NCBI GenBank assembly: GCA_004552195.1
Contig: SFPC01000043.1
Span: 1 to 37,778 of the forward strand
DNA length: 37,778 bases
Source of the DNA: Bacteroidales bacterium
GTDB taxonomy: Bacteria > Bacteroidota > Bacteroidia > Bacteroidales > Bacteroidaceae
Direction of reading: 5' to 3'
The notes beneath the pieces are model-generated. The model made no database searches. It had not been told where the DNA came from and saw only the letters and a list, made by a program, of their open reading frames with translations. Positions within the stretch are counted from its first letter, which is position 1, and the number at the start of each line of letters is the position of its first letter. Shown one piece after another: positions 10,558 to 18,599 of this stretch. A program made the position numbers and the translations under genes.

Positions 10558-11961
10558 ATGAAACGGCTTTTATACTTCCTTCCCCTTCTCTCCCTCCCGC
10601 TCCACGCACAGGCACCCGCCGAGAGCGAGGACGTGATGCTGCAAGGGTTTTACTGGGACTCCCAAAAAGAAACCGGATGGACACAGCTCACCGAATGTGC
10701 CGACGAACTGGCCAAAAACTTTACCGTGGTGTGGCTTCCTCCTTCAGCTTCGGCAGAAGGAGGCGGAGCTGTCGGTGGCAACAATGTGGGTTACCATCCG
10801 CGCCAATGGAACAACCAGACTTCCTGCTGGGGCACCTCCGACGATTTGAAGACACTCATCTCCACCCTCCACAGCAAGGGCGTGAAAGTGTTGGCTGACA
10901 TCGTCATCAACCACCGCGCCGGCGACACGGACTGGGGCAACTTCACCGCCGACGACTTCGGCACTTATGGCAACTACCAGCTCACCGCCGCACACATCTG
11001 CAAAAACGACGAGATGAACACCGACCCCGGTGCCGGCAAGTGGAACGGACAAGCCACCGGGGCGGCCGACACCGGCGAGAACTGGGGCGGCGCACGCGAC
11101 CTTGACCATACTTCCACCTATGTGCAGGACGACTGCAAAGCCTACCTGGCCTGGCTCAAAGGAGATTACGGTTACGACGGCTGGCGATACGATTTTGTGA
11201 AAGGTTTCGGCGGAGAATATGTAGGAATCTATAACGAAGCTTCCACCCCTTACCTCTCCGTGGGCGAATATTGGGACGGTTCTTACGACAAAGTGGCGGC
11301 TTGGATAGAAGCTACGGGCAAGCAAAGCATGGCCTTCGACTTCCCCATGAAATATGCCGCTCTCAACGACGGTATCGCCAAGGGGAATTACAGCAAGATG
11401 TCGTGGATTGAAGACAACACGACATGGCGGCCTGCGGGCATGATTCACCACCACAACTACAACCGCTACGCCGTTACCTTTGTAGACAACCACGACACTT
11501 ACCGCGACGGCAGCAAATTCCTGGGCTACGTGCAGCAAGCCTACGCCTTCATTCTCTCCTCACCGGGCGTACCCTGTGTGTTCTGGCCTCACTGGCAAGG
11601 TGACGACAAGCAGGCTATTGAACAGATGATTGCCGTGCGCCGTACCGCCGGCATACATTCTGAAAGCGATGTCGTGGTGCAGGTGCGCGACAAGTATTAT
11701 GAAAGTCTTGCCACAGGCCATCGCGGCAATCTGATTACCCGCATCGGCACGGCAGCACCGCAAGAAGTCCCCGAGGGCTACTATCTGGCAGCCGGTGGCA
11801 ACAACTGGTGGATGTACCTCTCGGAAAATCTGGCCGGCATCACTCCGGTGCAAATAGAGCAGAAGGCTGCGCCCACCTACGACCTCAACGGCAGACCCGT
11901 CAACCGCATGGAAAAGGGGAATGTGTACATTCAGAAAGGCAGAAAACTGCTACAAAAATAA
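10558..11961 (+). CDS. Secreted plant-type GH13 alpha-amylase with T9SS-like C-terminal tail
   Basis: Endo-acting alpha-amylase, 467 residues. The GH13 regions are clear: ADIVINHR (113-120), GWRYD with nucleophile D212, SVGEYWD with acid/base E237, and FVDNHD with D313. The layout (QGFYWDSQ near the N-terminus, DTGENWGGARDLDH, short C-terminal beta domain) resembles plant and GH13_6-like enzymes rather than SusG, which is longer (about 690 residues) and carries CBM58. The signal peptide ends LPLHAQ with no lipobox Cys. Residues about 440-467 (YDLNGRPVNR...GNVYIQKGRKLLQK) resemble a T9SS sorting tail. It occupies the susG position, so I infer that it makes the oligosaccharides taken up by SusCD. 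A start at 10543 is also possible. Confidence 0.9.
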   Translation: MKRLLYFLPLLSLPLHAQAPAESEDVMLQGFYWDSQKETGWTQLTECADELAKNFTVVWLPPSASAEGGGAVGGNNVGYHPRQWNNQTSCWGTSDDLKTLISTLHSKGVKVLADIVINHRAGDTDWGNFTADDFGTYGNYQLTAAHICKNDEMNTDPGAGKWNGQATGAADTGENWGGARDLDHTSTYVQDDCKAYLAWLKGDYGYDGWRYDFVKGFGGEYVGIYNEASTPYLSVGEYWDGSYDKVAAWIEATGKQSMAFDFPMKYAALNDGIAKGNYSKMSWIEDNTTWRPAGMIHHHNYNRYAVTFVDNHDTYRDGSKFLGYVQQAYAFILSSPGVPCVFWPHWQGDDKQAIEQMIAVRRTAGIHSESDVVVQVRDKYYESLATGHRGNLITRIGTAAPQEVPEGYYLAAGGNNWWMYLSENLAGITPVQIEQKAAPTYDLNGRPVNRMEKGNVYIQKGRKLLQK

Positions 11962-11968
11962 ACAATGG

Positions 11969-12024
11969 AGCGTTCGACACAGCAAACGGCAACATTCGTC
12001 CAGCTGATGTCGAACGCTTTATTT
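11969..12024 (+). terminator. Intrinsic terminator of the sus operon
   Basis: AGCGTTCGACA (11969-11979) pairs perfectly with TGTCGAACGCT (12008-12018), extended by CAGC (11980-11983) with GCTG (12003-12006) across a one-base bulge. TTATTTATA follows. It lies 7 bp after the amylase stop codon. Confidence 0.8.
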
Positions 12025-12138
12025 ATACAGGCGTATGCTGCCTGTCAACTCCCATATTTGCAGAAAAATGCAACCATGTTACTTTAACAACTCTTCAACT
12101 TAAAGCCTCTTTGTCTACGTCGATTTTTGAGAAATGCG

Positions 12139-12146
12139 TAACTTCG
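12139..12146 (+). promoter_or_regulatory. Possible -7 element for the PurF-like gene
   Basis: TAACTTCG differs by one base from TAnnTTTG and would start transcription about 65 nt before the ATG. The nearest upstream TTTG (12110-12113) is 25 bp away, slightly too far, so the assignment is weak. The surrounding 12025-12217 holds nothing else recognisable. Confidence 0.35.
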
Positions 12147-12217
12147 CGACCTCAATCGGCGCAACGAACAAAGTTGTTCCGAAAAACTATTAGCAACATC
12201 TTACTTACACATAAACC

Positions 12218-13642
12218 ATGGGAGGATTCTTTGGCACCGTCTCGCAACTCGACTGTGTGGCCGACTTGTACTACGGCACAGACTACAACTCACACCTTGG
12301 CACCCGCCGCGGCGGCCTTGCCACCTACAATGCCAGTGAACGCAGTTTCCAACGCTCCATTCACAACTTAGAGAACGCATACTTCCGTTCCAAATTTGAA
12401 GCCACACTTCCGCGCTTCGCCGGCTCAACGTCGGGCATCGGCATCATCAGCGACACCGACGCACAGCCCTTGGTCATCAATTCCCACCTGGGCCGCTTCG
12501 CCATCGTCACCGTGGCCAAGATCAACAACATTGATGCCCTGACGCAGCAACTGCTGGAGCAACACATGCACTTTGCCGAGCTTTCCTCCGGCAAGACCAA
12601 CCAGACTGAACTCGTCGCCCTGCTCCTTATTCAAGGAAAAACGTTTGTCGAAGGCATCGAAAACGTGTTCCGCCACATCGACGGCTCCTGCTCCATGCTC
12701 CTGCTCACCGAAGACGGCATCATCGCCGCACGCGACGACTGGGGCCGCACGCCCATCATCATCGGAAAGAAAGACGGTGCTTATGCGGCGACATCCGAAA
12801 GCACAGCCTTCCCCAATCTCGGCTACGAAATCGACCGTTTCCTCGGCCCCGGCGAGGTGGTGCGGCTGCGTGCCGACGGCATTGAGCAACTCCGCGCCCC
12901 GCAAGACCACATGCAGATATGTTCCTTCCTGTGGGTGTACTACGGTTTCCCCACCTCCACCTACGAAGGGCGCAACGTCGAGGAAATGCGGTTCGACAAC
13001 GGGCAGATGATGGCTCGGGAAGACCAGACGGAAGTAGACTGTGTGTGCGGCATCCCCGACTCGGGAGTCGGCATGGCCTTGGGCTATGCGGCAGGCATAA
13101 GCAAGCCCTACCAGCGCGCCATCTCCAAATACACGCCCACCTGGCCCCGCAGCTTCACCCCGGCCAACCAGGAAATGCGCTCGTTGGTGGCCAAGATGAA
13201 ACTCATCCCCAACCGCGACATTCTGCGCGGCAAGCGCGTGCTCTTCTGCGACGACAGCATCGTGCGCGGCACGCAGCTCCGCGACAACGTCAGCGTGCTC
13301 TTCGACGACGGCGTGCGCGAAGTACATATGCGCATCGCCTGTCCGCCGCTCATCTACGGCTGTCCCTACATAGGCTTCACCTCTTCCAAAAGCGACATGG
13401 AGCTGATTACCCGCCGCATCATCGGCGAACTGGAAGGCGACCCCAACAAGAACCTGGAGCGTTACGCCACGACCGACTCGCCCGAGTACCGGCGCATGGT
13501 CGACATCATCCGTGAGCGTCTCGGCCTCACCACGTTACGGTTCAACAAACTCGAAACGCTGGTCGAAGCCATCGGCCTGCCGAAATGCAAGCTCTGCACA
13601 CACTGTTTTGACGGCAGCGGCTGTTGCGGCCATTGCCATTGA
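12218..13642 (+). CDS. PurF-like amidophosphoribosyltransferase paralogue lacking the catalytic Cys
   Basis: PurF makes phosphoribosylamine from PRPP and glutamine. This 474-residue protein keeps the fold: a glutaminase-like N-half and a phosphoribosyltransferase C-half with the PRPP loop LFCDDSIVRGTQ (342-353). The glutaminase site is degraded. The N-terminus is MGGFFG instead of MCGIVG, so the nucleophile Cys is Gly; the oxyanion-hole HNG is replaced by VAKIN (98-103). The C-terminus carries a cysteine cluster (CKLCTHCFDGSGCCGHCH, residues 457-474), suggesting a metal or Fe-S site. It may use free ammonia, another substrate, or act as a regulator. I recall similar MGGFFG proteins in other Bacteroidales annotated as PurF, so this looks like a family rather than a mutation. 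It is a single-gene unit with its own terminator. Confidence 0.88.
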   Translation: MGGFFGTVSQLDCVADLYYGTDYNSHLGTRRGGLATYNASERSFQRSIHNLENAYFRSKFEATLPRFAGSTSGIGIISDTDAQPLVINSHLGRFAIVTVAKINNIDALTQQLLEQHMHFAELSSGKTNQTELVALLLIQGKTFVEGIENVFRHIDGSCSMLLLTEDGIIAARDDWGRTPIIIGKKDGAYAATSESTAFPNLGYEIDRFLGPGEVVRLRADGIEQLRAPQDHMQICSFLWVYYGFPTSTYEGRNVEEMRFDNGQMMAREDQTEVDCVCGIPDSGVGMALGYAAGISKPYQRAISKYTPTWPRSFTPANQEMRSLVAKMKLIPNRDILRGKRVLFCDDSIVRGTQLRDNVSVLFDDGVREVHMRIACPPLIYGCPYIGFTSSKSDMELITRRIIGELEGDPNKNLERYATTDSPEYRRMVDIIRERLGLTTLRFNKLETLVEAIGLPKCKLCTHCFDGSGCCGHCH

Positions 13643-13687
13643 CGCAAAGCTCCCCTCCGCCATCCGCTTCCTCCATCCGCATCCTTA

Positions 13688-13734
13688 CACAACGCAGCCC
13701 CGTGAACCAAATCACGGGGCTGCGTTGTGCTTTT
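13688..13734 (+). terminator. Intrinsic terminator after the PurF-like gene
   Basis: A perfect 18-bp stem (13688-13705 with 13712-13729) with loop ACCAAA is followed by GC then TTTT (13731-13734; the first C of that step is 13730). It lies between convergent genes; on the reverse strand no T-run follows the stem, so it mainly serves the plus-strand gene. Confidence 0.85.
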
Positions 13735-13760
13735 GGGAAACGGTCAAAATGTCGGGGGCT

Positions 13761-16163
13761 TCAGACGTTGGCCACCCGCATGATGTCGGCAAAGACGCCG
13801 GCTGCCGTTACATCTGCCCCCGCGCCGTAACCCTGAATGAGCATCGGGTACTCGCAATAGCGTTCTGTGGTGAGCAGAATGATGTTGTTCGAGCCCTCCA
13901 AGTCGTAGAAAGGATGTCCCTGCGGAATTTCGCACAGGCGCACGCTGCCCTTTCCTTCGGCCCACTCCGCCACGAAACGCCACCGTTTGTGTTCGCGTTC
14001 CAGGCGGGCACGTTCTGCCTCAAAGTGCGCATCCTGTTCAGGCAGATGCTGCCAGAAATTCTCCAAAGTACCCTCAAAGAGTTCCGATGGGATGAAAAGA
14101 TGTTGTTCGATGTCGCCAGCCTCCACGCGATAACCGCTTTCGCGCGCCAGGATAACGATTTTGCGGATTACATCCTTGCCGGAGAGGTCAATGCGCGGGT
14201 CCGGTTCCGAATAGCCGTTCTCCTGCGCCAACTTGACGGCCTGGCTGAGCGACACCACCGGCGAAAGCGTGTTGAACACATAGTTCAGCGTACCCGACAG
14301 CACCGCCTGGATGCGCAGCACGTGGTCGCCCGAAGCGATGAGGTCGTTGATGGTATGAATGATGGGGAGTCCGGCTTTCACCCCCTTCTCGCGAGCCAGG
14401 TGCTTCAGGCGAATATAATGGTCATAGGGCGAAGAAGCCGCAATCTTGTTGGCAGCCACGATGTTCACGTTGTGATTGAGTAGTCGCTCATATTGAGTCG
14501 CTACCTCGGGCGATGCCGTGCAGTCCACGAAGACTGAGTTGAAAATATTCATCTCCTCTATTTCGCGCATCATTCGCTCCACGCCGCCTTCGCCTCCCTG
14601 TTCCATGCACTCACGGAAACGGGCGGGGTCCAATCCGTCGCGGTTGTATGCAGCATGGCTTCGGCCACTGATACCCACGATGTTCAGCTTCAGGCCCCGC
14701 TCTTTCAGCAACTTCTCGCGCTGTGAAGCAATCTGTTGCAACAAACTGCCGCCCACGGTGCCCGTGCCACAGATAAAGAGGTTAAGGTCCTGATGCTCAC
14801 TCAGAAAAAAACTGTCGTGCAGCACGTTCAGCGTTTTCCGGAGCTGGCTGCGTTCCACCACGAACGAGAGGTTCATCTCCTGTCCGCCCATGGCCACAGC
14901 CGAGATGCTGATACCGTTGCGTCCCAACACGCTGAAGAGCTGTCCGGCAATGCCCGGCAGGTGGCGCATCCGCTCACCCACCACCGCCACGCTGGCTTGG
15001 TTCTCCTCCAGCGAGGCCGGGTTCATCGCGCCGTCGGCAATTTCGAGCGCAAACTCCTCGTCGAGCAACCGGCAGGCGCGCCGCGCATCGGCCGGCGTCA
15101 TGCAGACCGTCGTACTCGTTTCGGAAGAATTCTGGGCCACCATGAACACGCTGATACCGCCCGTGGCCAAGGTTGTGAAGATGCGACGGTTCACGCCAAT
15201 CACGCCCACCATAGACGGACCGCTCACGGTCACCATGCTCATCTCGCTAACGGACGAAATACCGCGAATGGGGCGTTCGCTCGGTGCGGCATGTTGGCTG
15301 ATGACGCTACCCCTCCGTTCGGGGTGGAAGGTGTTCTTCACATAGATGGGGATGTTCTTCTGGCAAACGGGGTAAATCGTGGGCGGATACACCACCTTTG
15401 CGCCGAAGTTGCACAGTTCCATTGCCTCAGCGTAGGACAACTGGTCAATGGTATAGGCAGTCGGGATGATGCGCGGGTCTGCCGTCATAAAGCCGTCCAC
15501 ATCCGTCCAAATTTCCAAAGCTTCTGCGTTGAGGGCTGCCGCCAGAATGGCAGCGGTATAGTCGGATCCGCCGCGTCCAAGGTTGGTCGTGATACCCGTT
15601 GCAGCATCCGTCGCGATAAATCCGCCTGCCACAGCCACGGCAGGGCATGTGGCAAATGTTTCTTGTATCAGTTGGTTGGTCCGGGCAAAGTCCACGAGGT
15701 GCTTCTCGCCCTGCCGGAAAGTCTTCACAAAGCAGCGCGAGTCGTAATGCACCGCCCCGTCAATCAGTTCCGCTACGATGAGCGAGGAAAGCCGTTCGCC
15801 GTAGGCCACGATGGCATCGGCCGTTTTCGGAGTCAAGTCCTGAATGAGGCAAACGCCGTGGAGAATGCTGTTCAGCTCGGCCAGCAGTTCTTCCAGCCGC
15901 CGGTTGAGAGCCGGCTGCTTTTCCGGCGCAATCACACTGCCCACCATGTCGGCGTGGCGGCTGATGAGCGCGTCCAGCTCCTGGAGATAACTTACGTCGC
16001 CCCCGGCTGCCATGTGTGTCATTCGGATGAGTTGGTCAGTAACGCCGCCCAACGCCGAAACCACCACCACTACGGGTTGTGACGTAGTCTCCACGATGTG
16101 CTTCACGTTGGTTATGCTTTCGGGAGTTCCCACCGAGCTCCCGCCGAATTTCAATATTTTCAT
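13761..16163 (-). CDS. thrA: Bifunctional aspartokinase/homoserine dehydrogenase, conserved HSD loop missing
   Basis: Catalyses the first and third steps from aspartate to threonine/methionine. The 800 residues contain an aspartokinase domain (KFGGSSVG at 5-12, NLGRGGSDYTAA at 194-205, TDVDG at 220-224), two ACT-type regulatory regions (about 305-455) and homoserine dehydrogenase (from about 460: FICGTGTVGG, ANK with K573, NGYSEPDPRIDLSGKDVIRK at 649-668). The normal segment GVK-F-x-x-(D/E)-T-N-V-G-AGLP reads GVKAGLP at 594-600 here: eight residues are missing between K596 and A597, an in-frame loss of 24 nt near 14375. That loop lines the dehydrogenase active site, so the second activity may be lost. 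No thrB or thrC follows; a terminator-bounded convergent gene lies downstream. Confidence 0.93.
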   Translation of the reverse strand: MKILKFGGSSVGTPESITNVKHIVETTSQPVVVVVSALGGVTDQLIRMTHMAAGGDVSYLQELDALISRHADMVGSVIAPEKQPALNRRLEELLAELNSILHGVCLIQDLTPKTADAIVAYGERLSSLIVAELIDGAVHYDSRCFVKTFRQGEKHLVDFARTNQLIQETFATCPAVAVAGGFIATDAATGITTNLGRGGSDYTAAILAAALNAEALEIWTDVDGFMTADPRIIPTAYTIDQLSYAEAMELCNFGAKVVYPPTIYPVCQKNIPIYVKNTFHPERRGSVISQHAAPSERPIRGISSVSEMSMVTVSGPSMVGVIGVNRRIFTTLATGGISVFMVAQNSSETSTTVCMTPADARRACRLLDEEFALEIADGAMNPASLEENQASVAVVGERMRHLPGIAGQLFSVLGRNGISISAVAMGGQEMNLSFVVERSQLRKTLNVLHDSFFLSEHQDLNLFICGTGTVGGSLLQQIASQREKLLKERGLKLNIVGISGRSHAAYNRDGLDPARFRECMEQGGEGGVERMMREIEEMNIFNSVFVDCTASPEVATQYERLLNHNVNIVAANKIAASSPYDHYIRLKHLAREKGVKAGLPIIHTINDLIASGDHVLRIQAVLSGTLNYVFNTLSPVVSLSQAVKLAQENGYSEPDPRIDLSGKDVIRKIVILARESGYRVEAGDIEQHLFIPSELFEGTLENFWQHLPEQDAHFEAERARLEREHKRWRFVAEWAEGKGSVRLCEIPQGHPFYDLEGSNNIILLTTERYCEYPMLIQGYGAGADVTAAGVFADIMRVANV

Positions 16164-16183
16164 GAATGTCAGCAGAAAAATTT

Positions 16184-16281
16184 TCAGATGATAATTGGAT
16201 GGTTGCCGTGGCCGCCGTTTGCGTTCATGTTACCGCCGTCCACGTTCCCGACGGGCATCCTGCACCAATCAGGAGCGTCAT
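16184..16281 (-). promoter_or_regulatory. Possible thrA leader with two overlapping tiny ORFs
   Basis: In the 171-bp gap upstream of thrA, two short reading frames overlap as ATGA. The first (16281-16225) encodes MTLLIGAGCPSGTWTAVT with four Thr in 18 residues. The second (16228-16184) encodes MNANGGHGNHPIII, ending in three Ile, 20 nt before the thrA ATG. Thr and Ile are the residues used in enterobacterial thr leader peptides. Pairable segments exist (GGATG with CATCC, CGTGG with CCACG), but no terminator U-run is visible. Translation of these ORFs is inference. Confidence 0.3.
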
Positions 16282-16334
16282 TCCGGCAGTAAACCCAAAT
16301 CCAGCCGCAGCAACGAGCCGACCTGGCCGCCGGT

Positions 16335-17837
16335 TCAGAGTTTCACGTTCACCTTCTTCCCCTTCGACTCATTTTGCAGGCGGTCGAGGGCTGTCACCAC
16401 GTAGGTATACTTTTCATGTCCCCCTTGGTAAGGCAGCTTCAGGAGCGTTTGGGGCGTGATGGCCACGATGCGCTCTGTGTTATACAGGTCTATGCGCTCG
16501 CCTTTGGCAAAGCGGTAGACCACATAGTTGCGTGCGCGGTCCATCTCGCGTTTTCCTTTGGGCGCGGTCCAGAAGAGATAGTAACCATCGGGCATCCACA
16601 TGGCTTTCACCTTGCGCGGTTTTCCCGGAGCCTCGTTATCGATGAAGGGGAAGAGGGGTTGCAAGGCCGGGGCACGGTGATATTTTTGGCAAAGCGCGTT
16701 GGCGTAATTTCCCTCGTTGCGCACGAGTGCCGCGGAGTACCAGAGGCAGGAGCCTTGTATGCCCCGCAACGAGCGTTGCAGGCGGAATTTGGCATCCATC
16801 TGGTTCACGTTGGGATTTTTCTGGTCTGCCGCCCGCACCGTGCGCTCAATATCCTGCCCAATCACCAACGGCCTTCCGCCGGCAAAGCGGCTCCACCACT
16901 TCACCAGCTCCTCGTAGTCGGCTGTGCGGTGTCCTATCTCCCAGTACAGCTGGGGCACAGTGTAGTCCACCCACCCTTTGTTAATCCAGTAGAGCACATC
17001 GGCATAGAGGTCATCGTAGTTTTGGAGTCCGCCGGTGTTCGAGCCGGGCAAGTTAGTTCCGGCCTTGGCATTGTGGTAAATGCCGAAGGGGCTCACGCCG
17101 AATTTCACCCAGGGCTTCACGGCGCGAATACTGTCGTGCAGCATCTCGATGAACACGTTCACGTTGTAACGCCGCCAGTCGGCAATGTTGTCAATGCCGT
17201 TGCGGTGCGCCTCGAAAGTCTTTTGGTCGGGAATGCTCACGCCCGCCACGGGGTACGGGTAGAAATAGTCGTCGATATGGAGTCCGTCCACGTCGTAACG
17301 GCGCACGATGTCGGCGGCAATATGGCAAATATATTTTCTGTTTTCGTGCAATCCGGGGTCAAAGATATACAACCCATCGTATTCAAAAAAACGTTCCGGA
17401 TGGAGCACATAGGGATGCGTAATAGCCAGTTCGCGAGTACCTTTTGTTTTGGCTCGAAACGGGTTAATCCAGGCGTGCAACTCCATGCCGCGCTTGTGGC
17501 ATTCGTCCACCATCCACTGCAGCGGGTCCCAGTAGGGCGAGGGTGCTTTGCCCTGTTGCCCCGTCAGGAAACGGCTCCACGGCTCAAAGGGCGAACAGTA
17601 GAGGGCATCGGCCTCACCCCTCACCTGAAAGATGACGGTGTTCACCCCGCAGCGGTGCATCACGTTGAGCTGGTTGGTCAGGTTGGCCTGCATGGCATCG
17701 CGGCTCATGCCCTGAAACTGGCCGTTTATCATTTGTATCCACGCTCCGCGAAACTCGCGTTTGGGAAGTATTTCCTGCGCGCTCAATGTCTGCCACATCG
17801 AAAGGCACAGGAGGATAAAATAGCATACGGTCTTCAT
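16335..17837 (-). CDS. GHL10 (DUF187) family glycoside hydrolase
   Basis: Exported glycosidase-like protein, 500 residues, related to the GHL10/YngK family; the substrate is uncertain (glycan or peptidoglycan-related). Signal peptide 1-20 ends TLSAQ. The TIM-barrel domain begins at EFRGAWIQMINGQ and includes GVNTVIFQVRGEADALY, WMVDECHKRGMELHAWINPFR, DVDGLHIDDYFYPYP, VKFGVSPFGIY and DYTVPQLYWEIGH, all typical of the family; the acidic residues in HIDDY are probable active-site candidates. A fibronectin-III-like C-terminal domain (about 410-500) has ending NESKGKKVNVKL. A longer frame to 17936 adds 33 residues before the signal peptide and is rejected. It lies 171 bp upstream of thrA on the same strand. 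Confidence 0.88.
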   Translation of the reverse strand: MKTVCYFILLCLSMWQTLSAQEILPKREFRGAWIQMINGQFQGMSRDAMQANLTNQLNVMHRCGVNTVIFQVRGEADALYCSPFEPWSRFLTGQQGKAPSPYWDPLQWMVDECHKRGMELHAWINPFRAKTKGTRELAITHPYVLHPERFFEYDGLYIFDPGLHENRKYICHIAADIVRRYDVDGLHIDDYFYPYPVAGVSIPDQKTFEAHRNGIDNIADWRRYNVNVFIEMLHDSIRAVKPWVKFGVSPFGIYHNAKAGTNLPGSNTGGLQNYDDLYADVLYWINKGWVDYTVPQLYWEIGHRTADYEELVKWWSRFAGGRPLVIGQDIERTVRAADQKNPNVNQMDAKFRLQRSLRGIQGSCLWYSAALVRNEGNYANALCQKYHRAPALQPLFPFIDNEAPGKPRKVKAMWMPDGYYLFWTAPKGKREMDRARNYVVYRFAKGERIDLYNTERIVAITPQTLLKLPYQGGHEKYTYVVTALDRLQNESKGKKVNVKL

Positions 17838-17867
17838 CCGTTTGAAAAGTATTGGTTTTTGTGGGGC

Positions 17868-17875
17868 CAAAGGTA
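17868..17875 (-). promoter_or_regulatory. Probable -7 element for the GHL10 gene
   Basis: On the minus strand this reads TACCTTTG, an exact TAnnTTTG match, about 30 bp before the ATG at 17837. A clear TTTG at the right distance upstream is not seen, so only the -7 part is supported. Confidence 0.45.
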
Positions 17876-18148
17876 ATGGTTTTTTCACAAAAAAGGGAGT
17901 ACGGTATACCAATAACCAGCAACCTATGCCCCACATTCGTTCCTGCTTTCACCGCCTGCAGGGTTGTTTCCGGGTGTTGCTTAATCTTATTGGCGGCATT
18001 GCGCCCCATGGTTTTCCCCTTGCTCAAAAAAAATTACGCCTTCCGACGAATGAGCGTGGCGGTTCGGGGAGATGTTTTCACAAAGTCAGACATCAACTAT
18101 CCAACTTGTCCATTGCCCGGTGTTTGACATAAAGATCCCCACAGACAA

Positions 18149-18184
18149 CGGCACCTTCCTTTCACAAGTGCCGAACTATTTTTT
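18149..18184 (+). terminator. Terminator-like hairpin overlapping the repeat array
   Basis: CGGCAC (18149-18154) pairs with GTGCCG (18168-18173), with two further A-T pairs after a one-base bulge, followed by a TTTTTT run (18179-18184). No plus-strand gene lies upstream within 4 kb, so it would end only an unseen transcript or antisense RNA. It abuts the 21-bp array. Confidence 0.35.
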
Positions 18185-18185
18185 C

Positions 18186-18241
18186 CTACTCGCCGAGTTG
18201 ATTTTTCTACTCGCCGAGTTGATTTTTCTACTCGCCGAGTG
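18186..18241. repeat. 21-bp-period palindromic repeat array B
   Basis: Three units start at 18186, 18207 and 18228, each 21 bp apart, with core CTACTCGCCGAGTTG and TTTTT spacers. The palindrome ACTCG-C-CGAGT is intact in all three. On the other strand it matches the array at 27021-27164 (TTTCTACTCGCCGAGTTG versus CAACTCGGCGAGTAGAAA), so both loci belong to one family in opposite orientation. Confidence 0.8.
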
Positions 18242-18599
18242 GTGAAGGCTTGATGGGTGAAGCATTCACAGGGGCGACAAAAGGGGGACAACCTTCACTT
18301 TACGCGCGCGTATATACGCAATTACCAACTCCAATCGTACCTCCCCGAGTATCTCAGCCTTCACTTTACGCGCGCGTATATACGCAATTTATTCCCCGAA
18401 AAAAGTGTTCACCCCTTCACAGGCCCCACGTTTCTTACTGAAACCCAGGCATTTCGAGTGTGAAGGCTTGGTGGTTCAAAGCCTTCACAAGGTGTTACAG
18501 CATTCACTGTCGGCCGGTGAACGCTGTGAATACTTGAAACTCAAAGCCTTCACACTCTAAAACACTGAAAATCAGCAGAAAAATGGTCATGTGTGAAGG
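18242..18599. repeat. Cluster of CCTTCAC / GTGAAGG inverted motifs
   Basis: The heptamer occurs as GTGAAGG at 18242, 18460 and 18593, and as CCTTCAC at 18292, 18358, 18414, 18482 and 18547. One pair forms a perfect 11-bp hairpin: TGTGAAGGCTT (18459-18469) with AAGCCTTCACA (18479-18489), loop of 9. Two more copies lie upstream of susB (229 and 292). Eight copies in 360 bp is far above chance. Function unknown. Confidence 0.65.
18292..18389. repeat. Duplicated 32-bp element with alternating purine-pyrimidine core
   Basis: An identical 32-bp sequence occurs at 18292-18323 and 18358-18389, 66 bp apart; flanking bases differ. Each begins with the CCTTCAC heptamer and contains TACGCGCGCGTATATACGCA (18301-18320 and 18367-18386), 20 bases of perfect pyrimidine-purine alternation, the sequence type that most readily forms Z-DNA. 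Within it GCGTATATACGC is a perfect 12-bp palindrome. Confidence 0.75.

Noticed and set aside
10558..11961. Naming the amylase susG
   Set aside because: Length, GH13 type and absence of a lipobox and CBM58 differ from SusG; position alone is not enough.
12218..13642. Sequencing error as the cause of the missing PurF Cys
   Set aside because: The oxyanion motif and other glutaminase positions are changed too, so the site is degenerate as a whole.
18186..18241. CRISPR array
   Set aside because: Units are 21 bp with only about 6 bp of constant T-rich filler, no unique spacers and no cas genes.
18250..18463. Short frames with repeated SLYARVYTQ / HFTRAYIRN
   Set aside because: Direct translation of the duplicated 32-bp element in two frames; no start context or family.
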